Assembly (NCBI GenBank): GCA_965248685.1
Contig: CBDFKC010000003.1
Span: 310,001 to 374,000, forward strand
Direction of reading: 5' to 3'
DNA from: VYFG01 sp965248685
GTDB taxonomy: Bacteria; Pseudomonadota; Gammaproteobacteria; Arenicellales; Poriferihabitantaceae
Length of the DNA: 64,000 bases
Part shown: positions 42,585 through 51,333 of the stretch, piece after piece
Layout: every line of letters starts with the position of its first letter
Position numbering within the stretch: position 1 is the stretch's first letter
Made by a program: the position numbers and the translations under genes
Notes under the pieces: generated by a model
What the model saw: only the letters and a program-made list of their open reading frames with translations
Told to the model about the DNA's origin: nothing
Database searches by the model: none

Positions 42585-44705
42585 ATGAGTAACAGCGCCA
42601 AGACAATTGGCATGAATATAAAAGGTATACGACAAATGTCAGCGGCGACCCCGGCTGGTCTGATTCTTGCACTGATACTGGCTGGCTGCGTTTCTGAACC
42701 CCAGTACGCACCCGATCCGACACCGGTAATTATTCAACCGGCTGTGCCAGTCGAAAATGAACCGGAACAACCGGCGGCAGTAACCCTTGGAATCGAACCA
42801 GAACAAATAATTCTCGGTCAGGAAATTGATACAGAAAGTCCCTGGGAGCTGGCTATTCGCGCAGACCAATCCCCCACAGATATCGCCACCGAACTACGCC
42901 TCACAGCGATTGATGGCTTTCTCGAAATCCAGGAATTCACCAGTGCCGAAACCCAGGCTAACTATCTGGTAGATGCCTATCTCGATGTGGTTCAAAAGGT
43001 CAAGTTCGATATCCAGCGCGGACGCATTGCCCAGGGTATGGGTCAAAATTTGCTCGCGACCCAGTACCTGCAACCACTACGATCTAATCCAACCCTGGAC
43101 CATACAGCGCGGGCGCTGGTATTAGAGACCCTGGCGGAATCACAGCTTGGCCTGAACCGTCGGGTGGATGCGCTGGTCAGTCTGTTGCAACGGGACTCGT
43201 TGCTTGATCCGGAGCAACAACTGAACAACCAACTACGCATTATCGGACTTCTCAGGACATTGAGCTCCCTGGAACAATCCCTGCTGCGCCAGACCGCCAT
43301 CAATAATGGCTTTCCAGCAAACCTGGTAGGCGGCTGGCTTGGATTTTCTCAGATTGCCTATATGCCTGAAAACGAACAACAGGGATCGTTATTCGGATGG
43401 CACAATAGCTTTCCGAGCCATCCCGCACGGGACCAGTTATTGGGCAGCAAGATGACGATCGCCCTCGATCAGTTTAATCATGTTGCCCTGCTATTACCGT
43501 TCACCTCGCCATTCGGTAACGCGGCCCAGGCTTTTTACGATGGATTTATTGATGCCCATAGTAAAGATACCAGCGTCTACAAACCGGCGATTAGCTTACA
43601 TGACATTGGCGAAGACCCGAGTCTGGTATCCCTGTACTATCAATCAGCCATTAATGAGGGGGCTGATTTTGTGGTCGGTCCGTTGGGCCGGGGTGCAGTT
43701 AAATCCCTGCTTAGCGAACAACCACCGCGACTGCCCACCCTGGTATTAGCCGACGTCGATCCTGGAAATACCGCACCTAATCTATATGGCATTAGCCTGT
43801 CGCCGGAACTCGAAGCAATCCAGGTTGCCGAGCGGGCGTTTGCCGACGGTCATCGTCAGGCTGCAATTTTCCGTTCCGCGACGCCCTGGGGAACCCGCGC
43901 TGCCAATGCCTTCAGCAAGACCTGGGGGTCTTTGGGGGGAACCCTGGTATCAAATAATTCCATCCCCGATACGATCGACGATTATTCTCGGATAATTCAG
44001 AAATTACTTGAGGTTAATACCAGTGTTTCCCGGCAACGGGTGTTAAGCGCGCAACTGGGAGTTAACCTTAAATTCACCCCGCGTCGGCGCGATGACATCG
44101 ATTTACTTTTTCTCGCCGCCAACGTCCAGCAAGCCCGCCTATTGGTTCCCCAGTTACGGTTTTTTCAGGCGCATAATCTACCCATTTATGCGACCTCAAA
44201 TATTTTTTCCGGTAGCGTAAACCCTGCGGTAGATGCTGATCTTGATAAGCTGATTTTTGGCGATATGCGCTGGATGCTCGATATTCGATACCAGCAATCC
44301 GAAGACGAGCAACTTGAGCAGTCTGATGCGATTAGTGCTGATCCCCCGGATTCTGCCGAACAGCCCGAGCAGGAAGTGGCCGAGAGCGACGCCACGAAGA
44401 CGGTGTTCGATTCGAAACAACCCGAGTCACTGGTCAAACCCAAACCGCAACTGATCGCCAAAAGTGCCTATAGCTTTAGCGCACTCGATCGCCTCTACGC
44501 CCTGGGCATGGAGAGCTACCACCTCATTCCGAGACTCTCGGTATTGCGCAAGGATGGTTGGCAGCGCTACAACGGTCAGGCGTTCCAGGCCAGCATCCGT
44601 AATGACGGTAATATTTTGCGACATCTTGACTGGGCGACATTTGAGAATGGTCATGTGACCCTGCTCGAGCAAGTCGCCAACGAAAATCAAAATCCGGTTC
44701 AGTGA
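42585..44705 (+). CDS. lpoA: Penicillin-binding protein activator LpoA
   Basis: LpoA is an outer-membrane lipoprotein that activates PBP1A from the periplasm. The 706-residue product has a lipoprotein signal ending ILALILAGC (lipobox LAGC near residue 36), an N-terminal helical TPR-like part (about 75-250) and the C-terminal periplasmic-binding-like LppC domain with ALLLPFTSPFGNAAQAFYDG near 302. An acidic insertion (SEDEQLEQSDAISADPPDSA and following) lies near 566-600. It overlaps yraN by 4 bases, and rsmI is divergent, as usual for Gammaproteobacteria. Confidence 0.95.
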   Translation: MSNSAKTIGMNIKGIRQMSAATPAGLILALILAGCVSEPQYAPDPTPVIIQPAVPVENEPEQPAAVTLGIEPEQIILGQEIDTESPWELAIRADQSPTDIATELRLTAIDGFLEIQEFTSAETQANYLVDAYLDVVQKVKFDIQRGRIAQGMGQNLLATQYLQPLRSNPTLDHTARALVLETLAESQLGLNRRVDALVSLLQRDSLLDPEQQLNNQLRIIGLLRTLSSLEQSLLRQTAINNGFPANLVGGWLGFSQIAYMPENEQQGSLFGWHNSFPSHPARDQLLGSKMTIALDQFNHVALLLPFTSPFGNAAQAFYDGFIDAHSKDTSVYKPAISLHDIGEDPSLVSLYYQSAINEGADFVVGPLGRGAVKSLLSEQPPRLPTLVLADVDPGNTAPNLYGISLSPELEAIQVAERAFADGHRQAAIFRSATPWGTRAANAFSKTWGSLGGTLVSNNSIPDTIDDYSRIIQKLLEVNTSVSRQRVLSAQLGVNLKFTPRRRDDIDLLFLAANVQQARLLVPQLRFFQAHNLPIYATSNIFSGSVNPAVDADLDKLIFGDMRWMLDIRYQQSEDEQLEQSDAISADPPDSAEQPEQEVAESDATKTVFDSKQPESLVKPKPQLIAKSAYSFSALDRLYALGMESYHLIPRLSVLRKDGWQRYNGQAFQASIRNDGNILRHLDWATFENGHVTLLEQVANENQNPVQ

Positions 44706-45076
44706 GCTCTGCTACTGGCGGGGTGGCACCTGCCGGTCGGGGCAAACTGGCAGAAGATTTCGCTCTTGAGTTTCTGCGCCAAAAATCTTTTCAATTGATC
44801 GAGCGCAACTTTCGCTGCAAAGGCGGTGAGATCGATTTAGTTATGATGGACGCTCAGGATCTGGTGTTTATCGAAGTGCGTTATCGTCGCAGTAGCGCCT
44901 ATGGCGATGGTGCCGAGAGCGTGGATTACTTCAAGCAACGCAAGCTCCGGATCGCCGCAGAAACCTGGTTGCAACGAAACCAGTCAGCCACATTCAAAGG
45001 CTGCCGTTTCGACGTGATGTCTCTTTCCGGATACCCTCCGGAGTTTAGCGTCGAATGGATTGGAGACGCATTTTAA
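44702..45076 (+). CDS. yraN: UPF0102 family protein YraN
   Basis: The 124-residue product has the YraN core: GRGKLAEDFALEFL, LIERNFRCKGGEIDLVMMD, LVFIEVRYR and a basic KQRKLRIAAETWL. The fold is Holliday-junction-resolvase/endonuclease-like (the pattern E...GEIDLI...FVEVR), though no activity has been settled. The start is GTG 44702, overlapping the last codons of lpoA in a GTGA junction, so translation is coupled. Confidence 0.95.
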   Translation: MSSATGGVAPAGRGKLAEDFALEFLRQKSFQLIERNFRCKGGEIDLVMMDAQDLVFIEVRYRRSSAYGDGAESVDYFKQRKLRIAAETWLQRNQSATFKGCRFDVMSLSGYPPEFSVEWIGDAF

Positions 45077-45134
45077 TCTGCTTCGAACCATGGTTCTGGC
45101 AGAAAAAGACTGCTCTAAAACCATAGGTACACGG

Positions 45135-45140
45135 TATAAT
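45135..45140 (+). promoter_or_regulatory. Probable -10 box upstream of dolP
   Basis: A perfect TATAAT at 45135-45140 lies 54 bases before the dolP start. The -35 region is weak. Confidence 0.45.
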
Positions 45141-45194
45141 CATTCCTCGGGTTTAATCAGTTAATTGATCAGCAAAAATTTGGAGAATGCTAAT

Positions 45195-45791
45195 ATGAAA
45201 AGATTTGCTACGTTTAAATCGTTGACCCTGGGAGCGCTAATTCTGCTTGGTGCAGAAGTTTTAACGGCCTGCATTCCCGTTCTGGTTGCAACCGCAACGG
45301 TGTCAGCAGTAAATATTGTCACTGACCGCCGCACCCTGGGCCGCAATCTCGATGACAATACCCTAGAGTTGGCGCTGCGCAAGGACGTGGTACTAGAGCA
45401 AAGTCTGGCGGGCACCAATATAAGCATTACAGCAAATAACGGCATCGTATTGTTAACCGGCGAGGTCAGCAGCGATGATCAACGACGGCTGGCCAGCGCC
45501 CTGGCCCAACGGCGTACCCGCACCATAACCGTAGTCAACGAATTGCAATTAGCCGGCAGCACCAGTATCACCAGTCGTGCCAACGACACCTTGATAACTA
45601 GTAAGGTGAAAACCAAGTTACTGCGATCAGAAAAGGTTCCAGCCAGTGCGGTAAAAGTGGTGACCGAAGCCGGCAAAGTATATCTGCTTGGTCTGGTAAC
45701 CCAGGCCGAAGCTGACGCGGCGGTGGTCGCGGCACAATCGGTAAGCGGCGTAACCCATATCGTCAAAGTGTTTGAGTACATCAAGCTTTAA
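45195..45791 (+). CDS. dolP: BON-domain outer-membrane lipoprotein DolP (YraP)
   Basis: DolP keeps the outer membrane intact and binds anionic phospholipids at division sites in E. coli. The 198-residue product has a lipoprotein signal with VLTAC (Cys26), followed by two BON domains (about 70-125, SITANNGIVLLTGEVSSDDQ, and 140-198, VVTEAGKVYLLGLVTQAEAD). ATG 45195, preceded by GGAG, was taken. In E. coli the order is lpoA-yraN-diaA-dolP; here diaA is absent and only 118 bases separate yraN from dolP. Confidence 0.93.
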   Translation: MKRFATFKSLTLGALILLGAEVLTACIPVLVATATVSAVNIVTDRRTLGRNLDDNTLELALRKDVVLEQSLAGTNISITANNGIVLLTGEVSSDDQRRLASALAQRRTRTITVVNELQLAGSTSITSRANDTLITSKVKTKLLRSEKVPASAVKVVTEAGKVYLLGLVTQAEADAAVVAAQSVSGVTHIVKVFEYIKL

Positions 45792-45824
45792 CCGAGTCCA
45801 GGTAGTTTGGTTTAGTTAACGCCT

Positions 45825-46325
45825 TTGTCAAATCTGGAGGCCATAAGAGCCAAAGTTTTTCCGCTCCATTCAGACTCATCGACAGAATTAGTCGCCTGGT
45901 TAAACCAAGTGCAGCGGCCCCTGGTGTTCACCAATGGATGTTTTGATATCTTGCATCGAGGTCATATCACATATTTGGCCCAGGCTGCTGATCTTGGCCA
46001 GACACTGATTGTGGGAGTAAACGATGACATGTCGGTACGCGCCCAGAATAAAGGTAGTGATCGCCCGCTTAATCCTCTGGAAGACCGCATGGCCATTTTG
46101 GCGGCGCTGCAGTCGGTAGACAGGGTAATTCCGTATTCAGAACTCACTCCTGCTGAATTAATCCGACTAATCCGTCCTGATGTATTGGTCAAGGGAGGCG
46201 ACTGGGCGCTGGACCAGATAGTGGGAGCAGACGATATAAAAAGCTGGGGTGGCAGCGTCCATTCCATTGCGTTTTCCTACCAGCGCTCTACTTCAAATCT
46301 GTTAAAACAAATTCGAAACAGCTGA
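45825..46325 (+). CDS. hldC: D-glycero-beta-D-manno-heptose-1-phosphate adenylyltransferase (stand-alone)
   Basis: The product carries the nucleotidyltransferase motif FTNGCFDILHRGHITYLAQA with the HxGH-type site HRGH, then VGVNDDMSVRAQNKGSDRPL and ISELTPAE-like and VLVKGGDW blocks, and activates heptose-1-phosphate for LPS core synthesis. It corresponds to the C-terminal half of enteric HldE, here as a separate gene of about 166 residues. The start is unsure: the only usual start codon is TTG 45825 with no good ribosome-binding site, while a GGAGG lies inside the frame at 45836-45840 and is followed by ATA, so a rare or mis-sequenced start near 45844 is possible. Confidence 0.9.
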   Translation: MSNLEAIRAKVFPLHSDSSTELVAWLNQVQRPLVFTNGCFDILHRGHITYLAQAADLGQTLIVGVNDDMSVRAQNKGSDRPLNPLEDRMAILAALQSVDRVIPYSELTPAELIRLIRPDVLVKGGDWALDQIVGADDIKSWGGSVHSIAFSYQRSTSNLLKQIRNS

Positions 46326-46399
46326 TTCCCCTTGGTTATTTGAACTTGCTAATTAATTGAACCTGTTGGTTGATTTAACCAGGGCAGTAGCAGGTTAAT

Positions 46400-46840
46400 T
46401 TACCACTCTCCGGTGTTACCCATGGACAACCAGGGTTCGGCTGGTGCCAGAGAATTCCCGGCTTGAAGTAATTCGATGGAAATATTGTCAGGGGACCGGA
46501 TAAACGCCATATTTCCGTCCCGAGGTGGTCGATTAATGGTGATTCCCTTGTCCATCAGGCTTTGGCAAGTGTCATAGATATTATCTACGGCAAATGCCAG
46601 GTGGCCAAAATTTCTACCCCCGGCATATTCTTCGGGATCCCAGTTATAAGTCAGTTCCAGTACTGGCGCCTGCTCTTTGTTGGCCCGCTCCGCATCACCC
46701 GGCGCGGCCAGGAAACAATTGGTGAATCTACCCCCTTCGCTGTCGTAACGGCGCACTTCAATCATGCCAAGACAACCGCAGTAAAATTCTATAGCCTGCT
46801 CAAGGTCAGTTACGCGCACCATGGTGTGTAGGTATTTCAT
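46400..46840 (-). CDS. gloA: Lactoylglutathione lyase (glyoxalase I)
   Basis: Converts the methylglyoxal-glutathione hemithioacetal to S-lactoylglutathione. The 146-residue product has the glyoxalase I pattern: MKYLHTMVRVTDLEQAIEFY with the metal His5, LELTYNWDPEEYAGG with Glu, NFGHLAFAVDNIY with the second His, and FIRSPDNISIELLQ with the final Glu. It is standard in length apart from a short C-terminal extension. It is on the opposite strand to hldC with the ends 74 bases apart. Confidence 0.95.
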   Translation of the reverse strand: MKYLHTMVRVTDLEQAIEFYCGCLGMIEVRRYDSEGGRFTNCFLAAPGDAERANKEQAPVLELTYNWDPEEYAGGRNFGHLAFAVDNIYDTCQSLMDKGITINRPPRDGNMAFIRSPDNISIELLQAGNSLAPAEPWLSMGNTGEW

Positions 46841-46863
46841 TTTAATTTAACTCCAGTTGAATT

Positions 46864-47041
46864 AGGGAGCCTCTGAACAAGTCTGGGCGAGACAGATTGA
46901 GATGAAAAATGATTGAGATCAAGGCACGAAACGCACGTAATAGCAGGGTCGGGTGCCGAGCACTATTGCGAAGTTTTGTAACGCAGATATCGATTATTTT
47001 TCGCTCAAGCTGCCCGGTCATGACTTGTTCAGAGGTTCCTT
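46864..47041. mobile_element. Miniature inverted-repeat element, 178 bp
   Basis: The left arm AGGGAGCCTCTGAACAAGTC (46864-46883) and right arm GACTTGTTCAGAGGTTCCTT (47022-47041) are inverted copies with 18 of 20 positions equal. The inside has no reading frame. It lies exactly between gloA and slyX. Related ends occur at 4709-4730 and, more degenerate, at 40930-41070. Confidence 0.7.
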
Positions 47042-47044
47042 AGG

Positions 47045-47248
47045 TTAGTAGTGAGGTGGACGTTCCTGGCCCGACCCGGCATCATCGGGTTGTTCATGTT
47101 TTGACAGTTTTTGTTCCAGCAAATCCAGCTGTTTTCGTAGTAGATCAATCTGGCTCTGTTGGTCACGAATCAGATCACTAAATTGTTCCAGGGACCGTTC
47201 CTGTTCCATTACAACCGATTCCAATAGCGTGAGCCTTTGCTCTGTCAT
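47045..47248 (-). CDS. slyX: SlyX family protein
   Basis: The 67-residue product is a short coiled coil (RLTLLESVVMEQERSLEQFS and on) ending PPHY, the SlyX signature. The role is unknown. It starts 18 bases after the M19 dipeptidase stop, on the same strand, and its stop lies 3 bases from the inverted-repeat element, so the element sits just downstream. Confidence 0.9.
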   Translation of the reverse strand: MTEQRLTLLESVVMEQERSLEQFSDLIRDQQSQIDLLRKQLDLLEQKLSKHEQPDDAGSGQERPPHY

Positions 47249-47266
47249 GCCAGGTAAGAATACTGG

Positions 47267-48244
47267 CTAACTCGCCGGGGCAAACGAAGACTCGAAAAAT
47301 CGCAACCAGTTAACACCCATCACTTTAGCAATATCTTCCTCGGCAAAACCTTTTGCACCTAACCCGGTGACCAGGTTTTGATAGTCGGTCGAGTTGGCAA
47401 ACCAATCAGGCTGGTCTGGCCACCCTGCATTTGAGGCCGAACCCTCGCCAAAGTCTTTCGCTTTACTCCAGCGTCCATTACGCATCCATTCCACGACAGA
47501 GTTAGGTTGGTTTTGGCATAAGTCTGAACCCAGGCCAATATGGTCGATTCCCATCAGTTCTGCGGTGTCCGCCACCATTCCACAAAATTCGTCGAGGCTA
47601 CAATCTGGCCCATTTTTTAGATGAAAGGGATACATACTAAATCCGAGCATTCCGCCACTTTCTCCCAATGATTTGAGCACCTGGTCAGATTTGTTACGCA
47701 AGGCCGGTTCAAAAAAGGTCGGGTTGGCATGGGTTATTGCAATGGGGCGCTCGGAAAGTTCAATGGCTTCCAGGGTTGAACGCTCAGCACTGTGGGACAT
47801 ATCGATGACCATGCCAACCCGATTCATTTCCGCAATCACCTGCTTGCCGAACCGGGTAATGCCTGGATCATCGTCTTCATAGCAACCGGTGGCCAACAGA
47901 CTCTGGTTGTTATAACTCAGCTGCATAAATCGCACCCCAAGGGTATGAAATATTTCGACCAGAGAGAAATCATCCTCGATGGGAGAACAATTCTGAAATC
48001 CATAGACCACGCCGGTCTTGCCGAGTTTCTGTGCTTTCAGCACATCAGCCGCCGATCCCACCCGCATAATCAAATCATCGTTTTGCTCGAACAGCTGATT
48101 CCAATGACCTATATTGCGCAGGGTTTCGAGACAGGTTTCATGATAGGCAATGGTGACGTGGAGACAATCCAGTCCACCAGTTCGCATCTGCTGAAAAATT
48201 TCTCGACTCCAGTTGGAGTATTGGAGTCCGTCGATGAATAACAT
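47267..48244 (-). CDS. Membrane dipeptidase-like metallohydrolase (peptidase family M19)
   Basis: The 325-residue product is a TIM-barrel renal-dipeptidase homologue. The expected metal-site regions are seen: MLFIDGLQYS at the N-terminus (usual DGH changed to DGL), VVYGFQNCSPIED, VIDMSHSAERST, IAITHANP and HIGLGSDL. The first strand in dipeptidases carries HxD; here FIDGLQYS lacks the histidine, so metal binding may differ. It is 12 bases after the aldehyde dehydrogenase stop and likely belongs to the same operon. Microbial M19 proteins of this kind may act on D- or modified dipeptides or other amides. Confidence 0.85.
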   Translation of the reverse strand: MLFIDGLQYSNWSREIFQQMRTGGLDCLHVTIAYHETCLETLRNIGHWNQLFEQNDDLIMRVGSAADVLKAQKLGKTGVVYGFQNCSPIEDDFSLVEIFHTLGVRFMQLSYNNQSLLATGCYEDDDPGITRFGKQVIAEMNRVGMVIDMSHSAERSTLEAIELSERPIAITHANPTFFEPALRNKSDQVLKSLGESGGMLGFSMYPFHLKNGPDCSLDEFCGMVADTAELMGIDHIGLGSDLCQNQPNSVVEWMRNGRWSKAKDFGEGSASNAGWPDQPDWFANSTDYQNLVTGLGAKGFAEEDIAKVMGVNWLRFFESSFAPAS

Positions 48245-48256
48245 AATAGTGACCGA

Positions 48257-49696
48257 TTAACCCGCCTTAACGTAAGTTGTCTTGACCTGGGTATAGAATT
48301 CGGCAGCATAACTGCCCTGCTCGCGAGAACCAAAACTCGAATTTTTGCGACCACCGAATGGCACATGGTAATCGGTGCCCGAGGTTGGAAGATTGACCAT
48401 GACGCAACCCGTAGTTGAATGCCTTCTGAAATCGCTGGCATGGGCAAGTGATTGGGTAACAATACTCGAGGTAAGACCGAATTCGGTGTCATTGGCCTTC
48501 GTCAGGGCGTCATCATAGCCGTCCGCCTTTAGCACGCAGGATATCGGACCAAACACTTCATCCCGATTAAGCCGCATCTCATTATCTCCGTTAATAAATA
48601 GCGCGGGGCGCATATAGTGCCCGGGCGTATCCATTTCCAGCGCCTCTCCACCACAGACAAGTTCGGCACCTTCCTGTTTACCGATCTCAAGATAAGACAG
48701 ATTCTGGGCCAATTGTTTGCCATCCACTGCCGGGCCTATCTGGGACTTATCGTCTAGAGCATGACCAATAACCAACGCTCCCATGGCTTTTTGCAATTTT
48801 TCTACAAATTCGTCATGTACACCCTGGGTAACAATAATCCTGGACGAGGCGGTACATTTCTGTCCCATACTAAAAAAGGAGCCATTCAAAGCGCAGGCGA
48901 CCGCGGTATCCATATCAGCATCATCCAGAATCACCAGAGGATTCTTACTACCCATTTCCATTTGCAATTTGGTCAGGTTAAGCGCCGCAGACTGGGCGAT
49001 CCGGCGCCCGGTATTGAGAGATCCGGTAAACGTAATGCCGTCGATGTGTTTGGAACTGACAATGGAATCACCGACCTTGCTGCCAGCGCCTAGAACCATA
49101 TTTACCAGGCCTTTTGGCAGATCACTTTCATCCAGAATTTGCATCAGCGCCACGGCGCTGGCCGGGGTCAGATTAGCCGGTTTCCAGACAACACCATTGC
49201 CGTAAGCGATCGCCGGGGCAATTTTCCAAGCCGGAAGGGCCGTGGGGAAATTCCAGGGAGTGACGATCCCTACCACGCCGATTGGCTCCCGACTGACCAT
49301 TACTTCGACCCCGGGTCGGGTCGAATCGCATAAATCCCCCATCTGCCGCAGAACCTCGGCAGCGTAATAGGTAAAAAATTGTCCCGCTCGATAGACCTCG
49401 CCCTTGCCTTCGGGTACTGTTTTGCCCTCTTCCCGGCTCAACAGCGCACCCAATTCAGCGGACCGTTCCATCAACCGGGTCCCGATCTGCATCAGCACGG
49501 CATATCGCTGCTCCAGGCCGGTATGATGCCAGGCGCTTTGAGCCTGGCGAGCGGCGGCGATGGCTTGCTCGACCTGATTGACACTGGCCTGGGCAAAGTC
49601 ACCAATCACGTCAGTGGTATCTGAGGGGTTGATATTGGCCAGTCGGTCATCACCGTCGACCCATTGACCATCAATGTAATTTCGGTACTCTTTCAT
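48257..49696 (-). CDS. Aldehyde dehydrogenase, alpha-ketoglutaric-semialdehyde dehydrogenase-like
   Basis: The 479-residue product has all ALDH motifs: VVGIVTPWNFP, the cofactor loop FTGSLNTGRRI, LQMEMGSKNPLVILDDADMD with the general-base glutamate, and FFSMGQKCTASSR with the catalytic cysteine. The MGQKCTASSR wording and the DADMDTAV block resemble 2,5-dioxopentanoate (KGSA) dehydrogenases. ATG 49696 (MKEYRNYIDGQWVDG) is the usual start; the longer frame upstream is unsupported. It precedes the M19 gene in an operon. An oxidative step of amino- or sugar-acid breakdown is likely. Confidence 0.92.
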   Translation of the reverse strand: MKEYRNYIDGQWVDGDDRLANINPSDTTDVIGDFAQASVNQVEQAIAAARQAQSAWHHTGLEQRYAVLMQIGTRLMERSAELGALLSREEGKTVPEGKGEVYRAGQFFTYYAAEVLRQMGDLCDSTRPGVEVMVSREPIGVVGIVTPWNFPTALPAWKIAPAIAYGNGVVWKPANLTPASAVALMQILDESDLPKGLVNMVLGAGSKVGDSIVSSKHIDGITFTGSLNTGRRIAQSAALNLTKLQMEMGSKNPLVILDDADMDTAVACALNGSFFSMGQKCTASSRIIVTQGVHDEFVEKLQKAMGALVIGHALDDKSQIGPAVDGKQLAQNLSYLEIGKQEGAELVCGGEALEMDTPGHYMRPALFINGDNEMRLNRDEVFGPISCVLKADGYDDALTKANDTEFGLTSSIVTQSLAHASDFRRHSTTGCVMVNLPTSGTDYHVPFGGRKNSSFGSREQGSYAAEFYTQVKTTYVKAG

Positions 49697-49811
49697 GTTT
49701 ATATCAGTTCGCGGATTCTTGATAAGCAATCCATTGTCGGGCGTCGAATAGTAACGCGAATTCACAAACAAGTTAAACTTCGATCACTCTTTATTTATTA
49801 ATTATTCCACC

Positions 49812-50135
49812 ATGTCCGACCCCAAAAATTCCGACCCTTCCGAAACAGATACAAATGAATCTGACCCAAATGCCGAGCAATTCTGGAAATTGGCTGATTC
49901 TTTTATCAACCTGGCCAACCAGCAATACCAGGAAGAATCCGACGGGAAGGTTGGCTACGCGATGTTATATGCTGCAGCCCGATTCAACGCATTTATTGTC
50001 GCGTCTACGGCAGGGGATAAAGGCGCCCTCGCAGAAGAAAAGCAGCCCGCTACGGAATACTTTACCGAACAATATAGAAAGATGTTTGCTGAGAACATTG
50101 ATGATTACGAGGCAAATTTCGAGAATTATATATAG
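49812..50135 (+). CDS. DUF3144 family protein
   Basis: The 107-residue acidic product has an N-terminal disordered part (MSDPKNSDPSETDTNESDP) and a helical core with EQFWKLADSFINLANQQ, GYAMLYAAARFNAFI and a TEYFTEQYRKMFAENIDDYE end, which is the DUF3144 pattern. The function of the family is not known to me. It is divergent from the aldehyde dehydrogenase gene. Confidence 0.85.
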   Translation: MSDPKNSDPSETDTNESDPNAEQFWKLADSFINLANQQYQEESDGKVGYAMLYAAARFNAFIVASTAGDKGALAEEKQPATEYFTEQYRKMFAENIDDYEANFENYI

Positions 50136-50166
50136 TGAATTAATCAACAAACTTTAATGCCGTCTT

Positions 50167-50257
50167 CCCGGCATCGCCGGGCTCCAGTCGAAATGTGATC
50201 GACCGCAGGGAGTCAATTTAGAAAGGGAGGAGTGCCTGGATTCTGGCTTGCGCCAGG
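50167..50257. repeat. Pair of REP-like palindromes
   Basis: CCCGGCATCGCCGGG (50167-50181) is a perfect palindromic stem with a 5-base loop. CCTGGATTCTGGCTTGCGCCAGG (50235-50257) can also fold. Both resemble common intergenic repeats of the 'CCGGCATC.CCGG.CTCCAG' type and lie between DUF3144 and the DDAH-like gene. Confidence 0.5.
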
Positions 50258-50268
50258 TTCTAATGGCG

Positions 50269-51189
50269 TCATCCAGGATCCCGTTTCAATGCCTGGCACA
50301 TACAATGTACACCCCCGCCTCCCGGGGTAATCATTGAGACGTCGGGGTCGAAAATTTCGATTCCGTGGGCACGCAGTTTGTCTTTAAGTACCGTGCTTTT
50401 TTCCGGCACCAACACTCTGTCATTTCCCATGGCCACCACGTTGCAACCGAGTGCCAGAGTATCTTGAAAGGGCACCGGAATAATCTCAATATTTTTCGCC
50501 TTGAGCCAGGTGACGACTTCCGGGTCGGTGGAGTCGAGACAAACCGCGGCGAGCTTGGGCGCCAGCATTACCACCATCAAATCGATATGTACGTAGAATG
50601 GGTCGATGTCGGTTAGTTTGACTTCCCAGCCTTCGGCTTCGAACCATCGCTTCAACTGGAGCGCAGCGGGTTCCTGACTTCTGCCTTCATCTCCTTCCCA
50701 GCCAATCAAAACTGTGCCGGGTTCAATCGCGTTAAAATCTCCGCCTTCGAAGGTTCCAGCGGTAACATAGTCGTAGATCGGGATACCGAGTTTTTCGTAG
50801 GTTTCAATTGCCCGAAAGTTTTCTCCACGACGCCACCAGTTAGCCATATTGGTAATGATTGCGCCATAGGGAGTCATTACCGATGAGTCCCGAGCAAAAA
50901 CCTGATACGGCAGTTCAGGATCAGATTCCAGAAAATGGCAGGTCACGCCGGCGGACTCATAGGCCGAAACCATTTCGCCATGCTGGCGCCGGGCAACATC
51001 TGCATCAAAAGGATACTGTCGCCGGATACTTTTTTTGGAAACCGAACTGGTTTCCAGCCACCGATAGTTATCTGCAGGGCCCAATAAAATTTCTCGCAGC
51101 AAGCCATAATCGCAATCTGCGCCCCAGTTAGCCAGGGTCGGCGTTCCGCCACCTTCTTGTCGTACTTTGAGGGAAAATTCTGAATTCAT
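50269..51189 (-). CDS. Amidinotransferase-fold guanidino hydrolase (DDAH / arginine deiminase-like)
   Basis: The 306-residue product belongs to the pentein superfamily. Visible are LPYQVFARDSSVMTPYGAII (guanidine-binding Asp), TFEGGDFNAIEPG, FYVHIDLMVVMLAP with the catalytic His, and the C-terminal GGGGVHCMCQALKRDP with the nucleophilic Cys. Relatives hydrolyse dimethylarginine or arginine to citrulline and an amine, or transfer amidino groups. Its substrate is uncertain. The arginase-family gene at 62077-63090 suggests a shared guanidino-compound theme. Confidence 0.88.
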   Translation of the reverse strand: MNSEFSLKVRQEGGGTPTLANWGADCDYGLLREILLGPADNYRWLETSSVSKKSIRRQYPFDADVARRQHGEMVSAYESAGVTCHFLESDPELPYQVFARDSSVMTPYGAIITNMANWWRRGENFRAIETYEKLGIPIYDYVTAGTFEGGDFNAIEPGTVLIGWEGDEGRSQEPAALQLKRWFEAEGWEVKLTDIDPFYVHIDLMVVMLAPKLAAVCLDSTDPEVVTWLKAKNIEIIPVPFQDTLALGCNVVAMGNDRVLVPEKSTVLKDKLRAHGIEIFDPDVSMITPGGGGVHCMCQALKRDPG

Positions 51190-51333
51190 TGATCTGATTT
51201 TTAATAGTTAACGAATTGGTGAATATTAGCGTAATGCCGACCTTTGGTCTGCACTATTGGGGTCCGAATTGAGCCAGCCTCGACTGGTGTATATGAATAG
51301 ACTACGGTCTTCTTAAATTCACTACTCTAGCAG

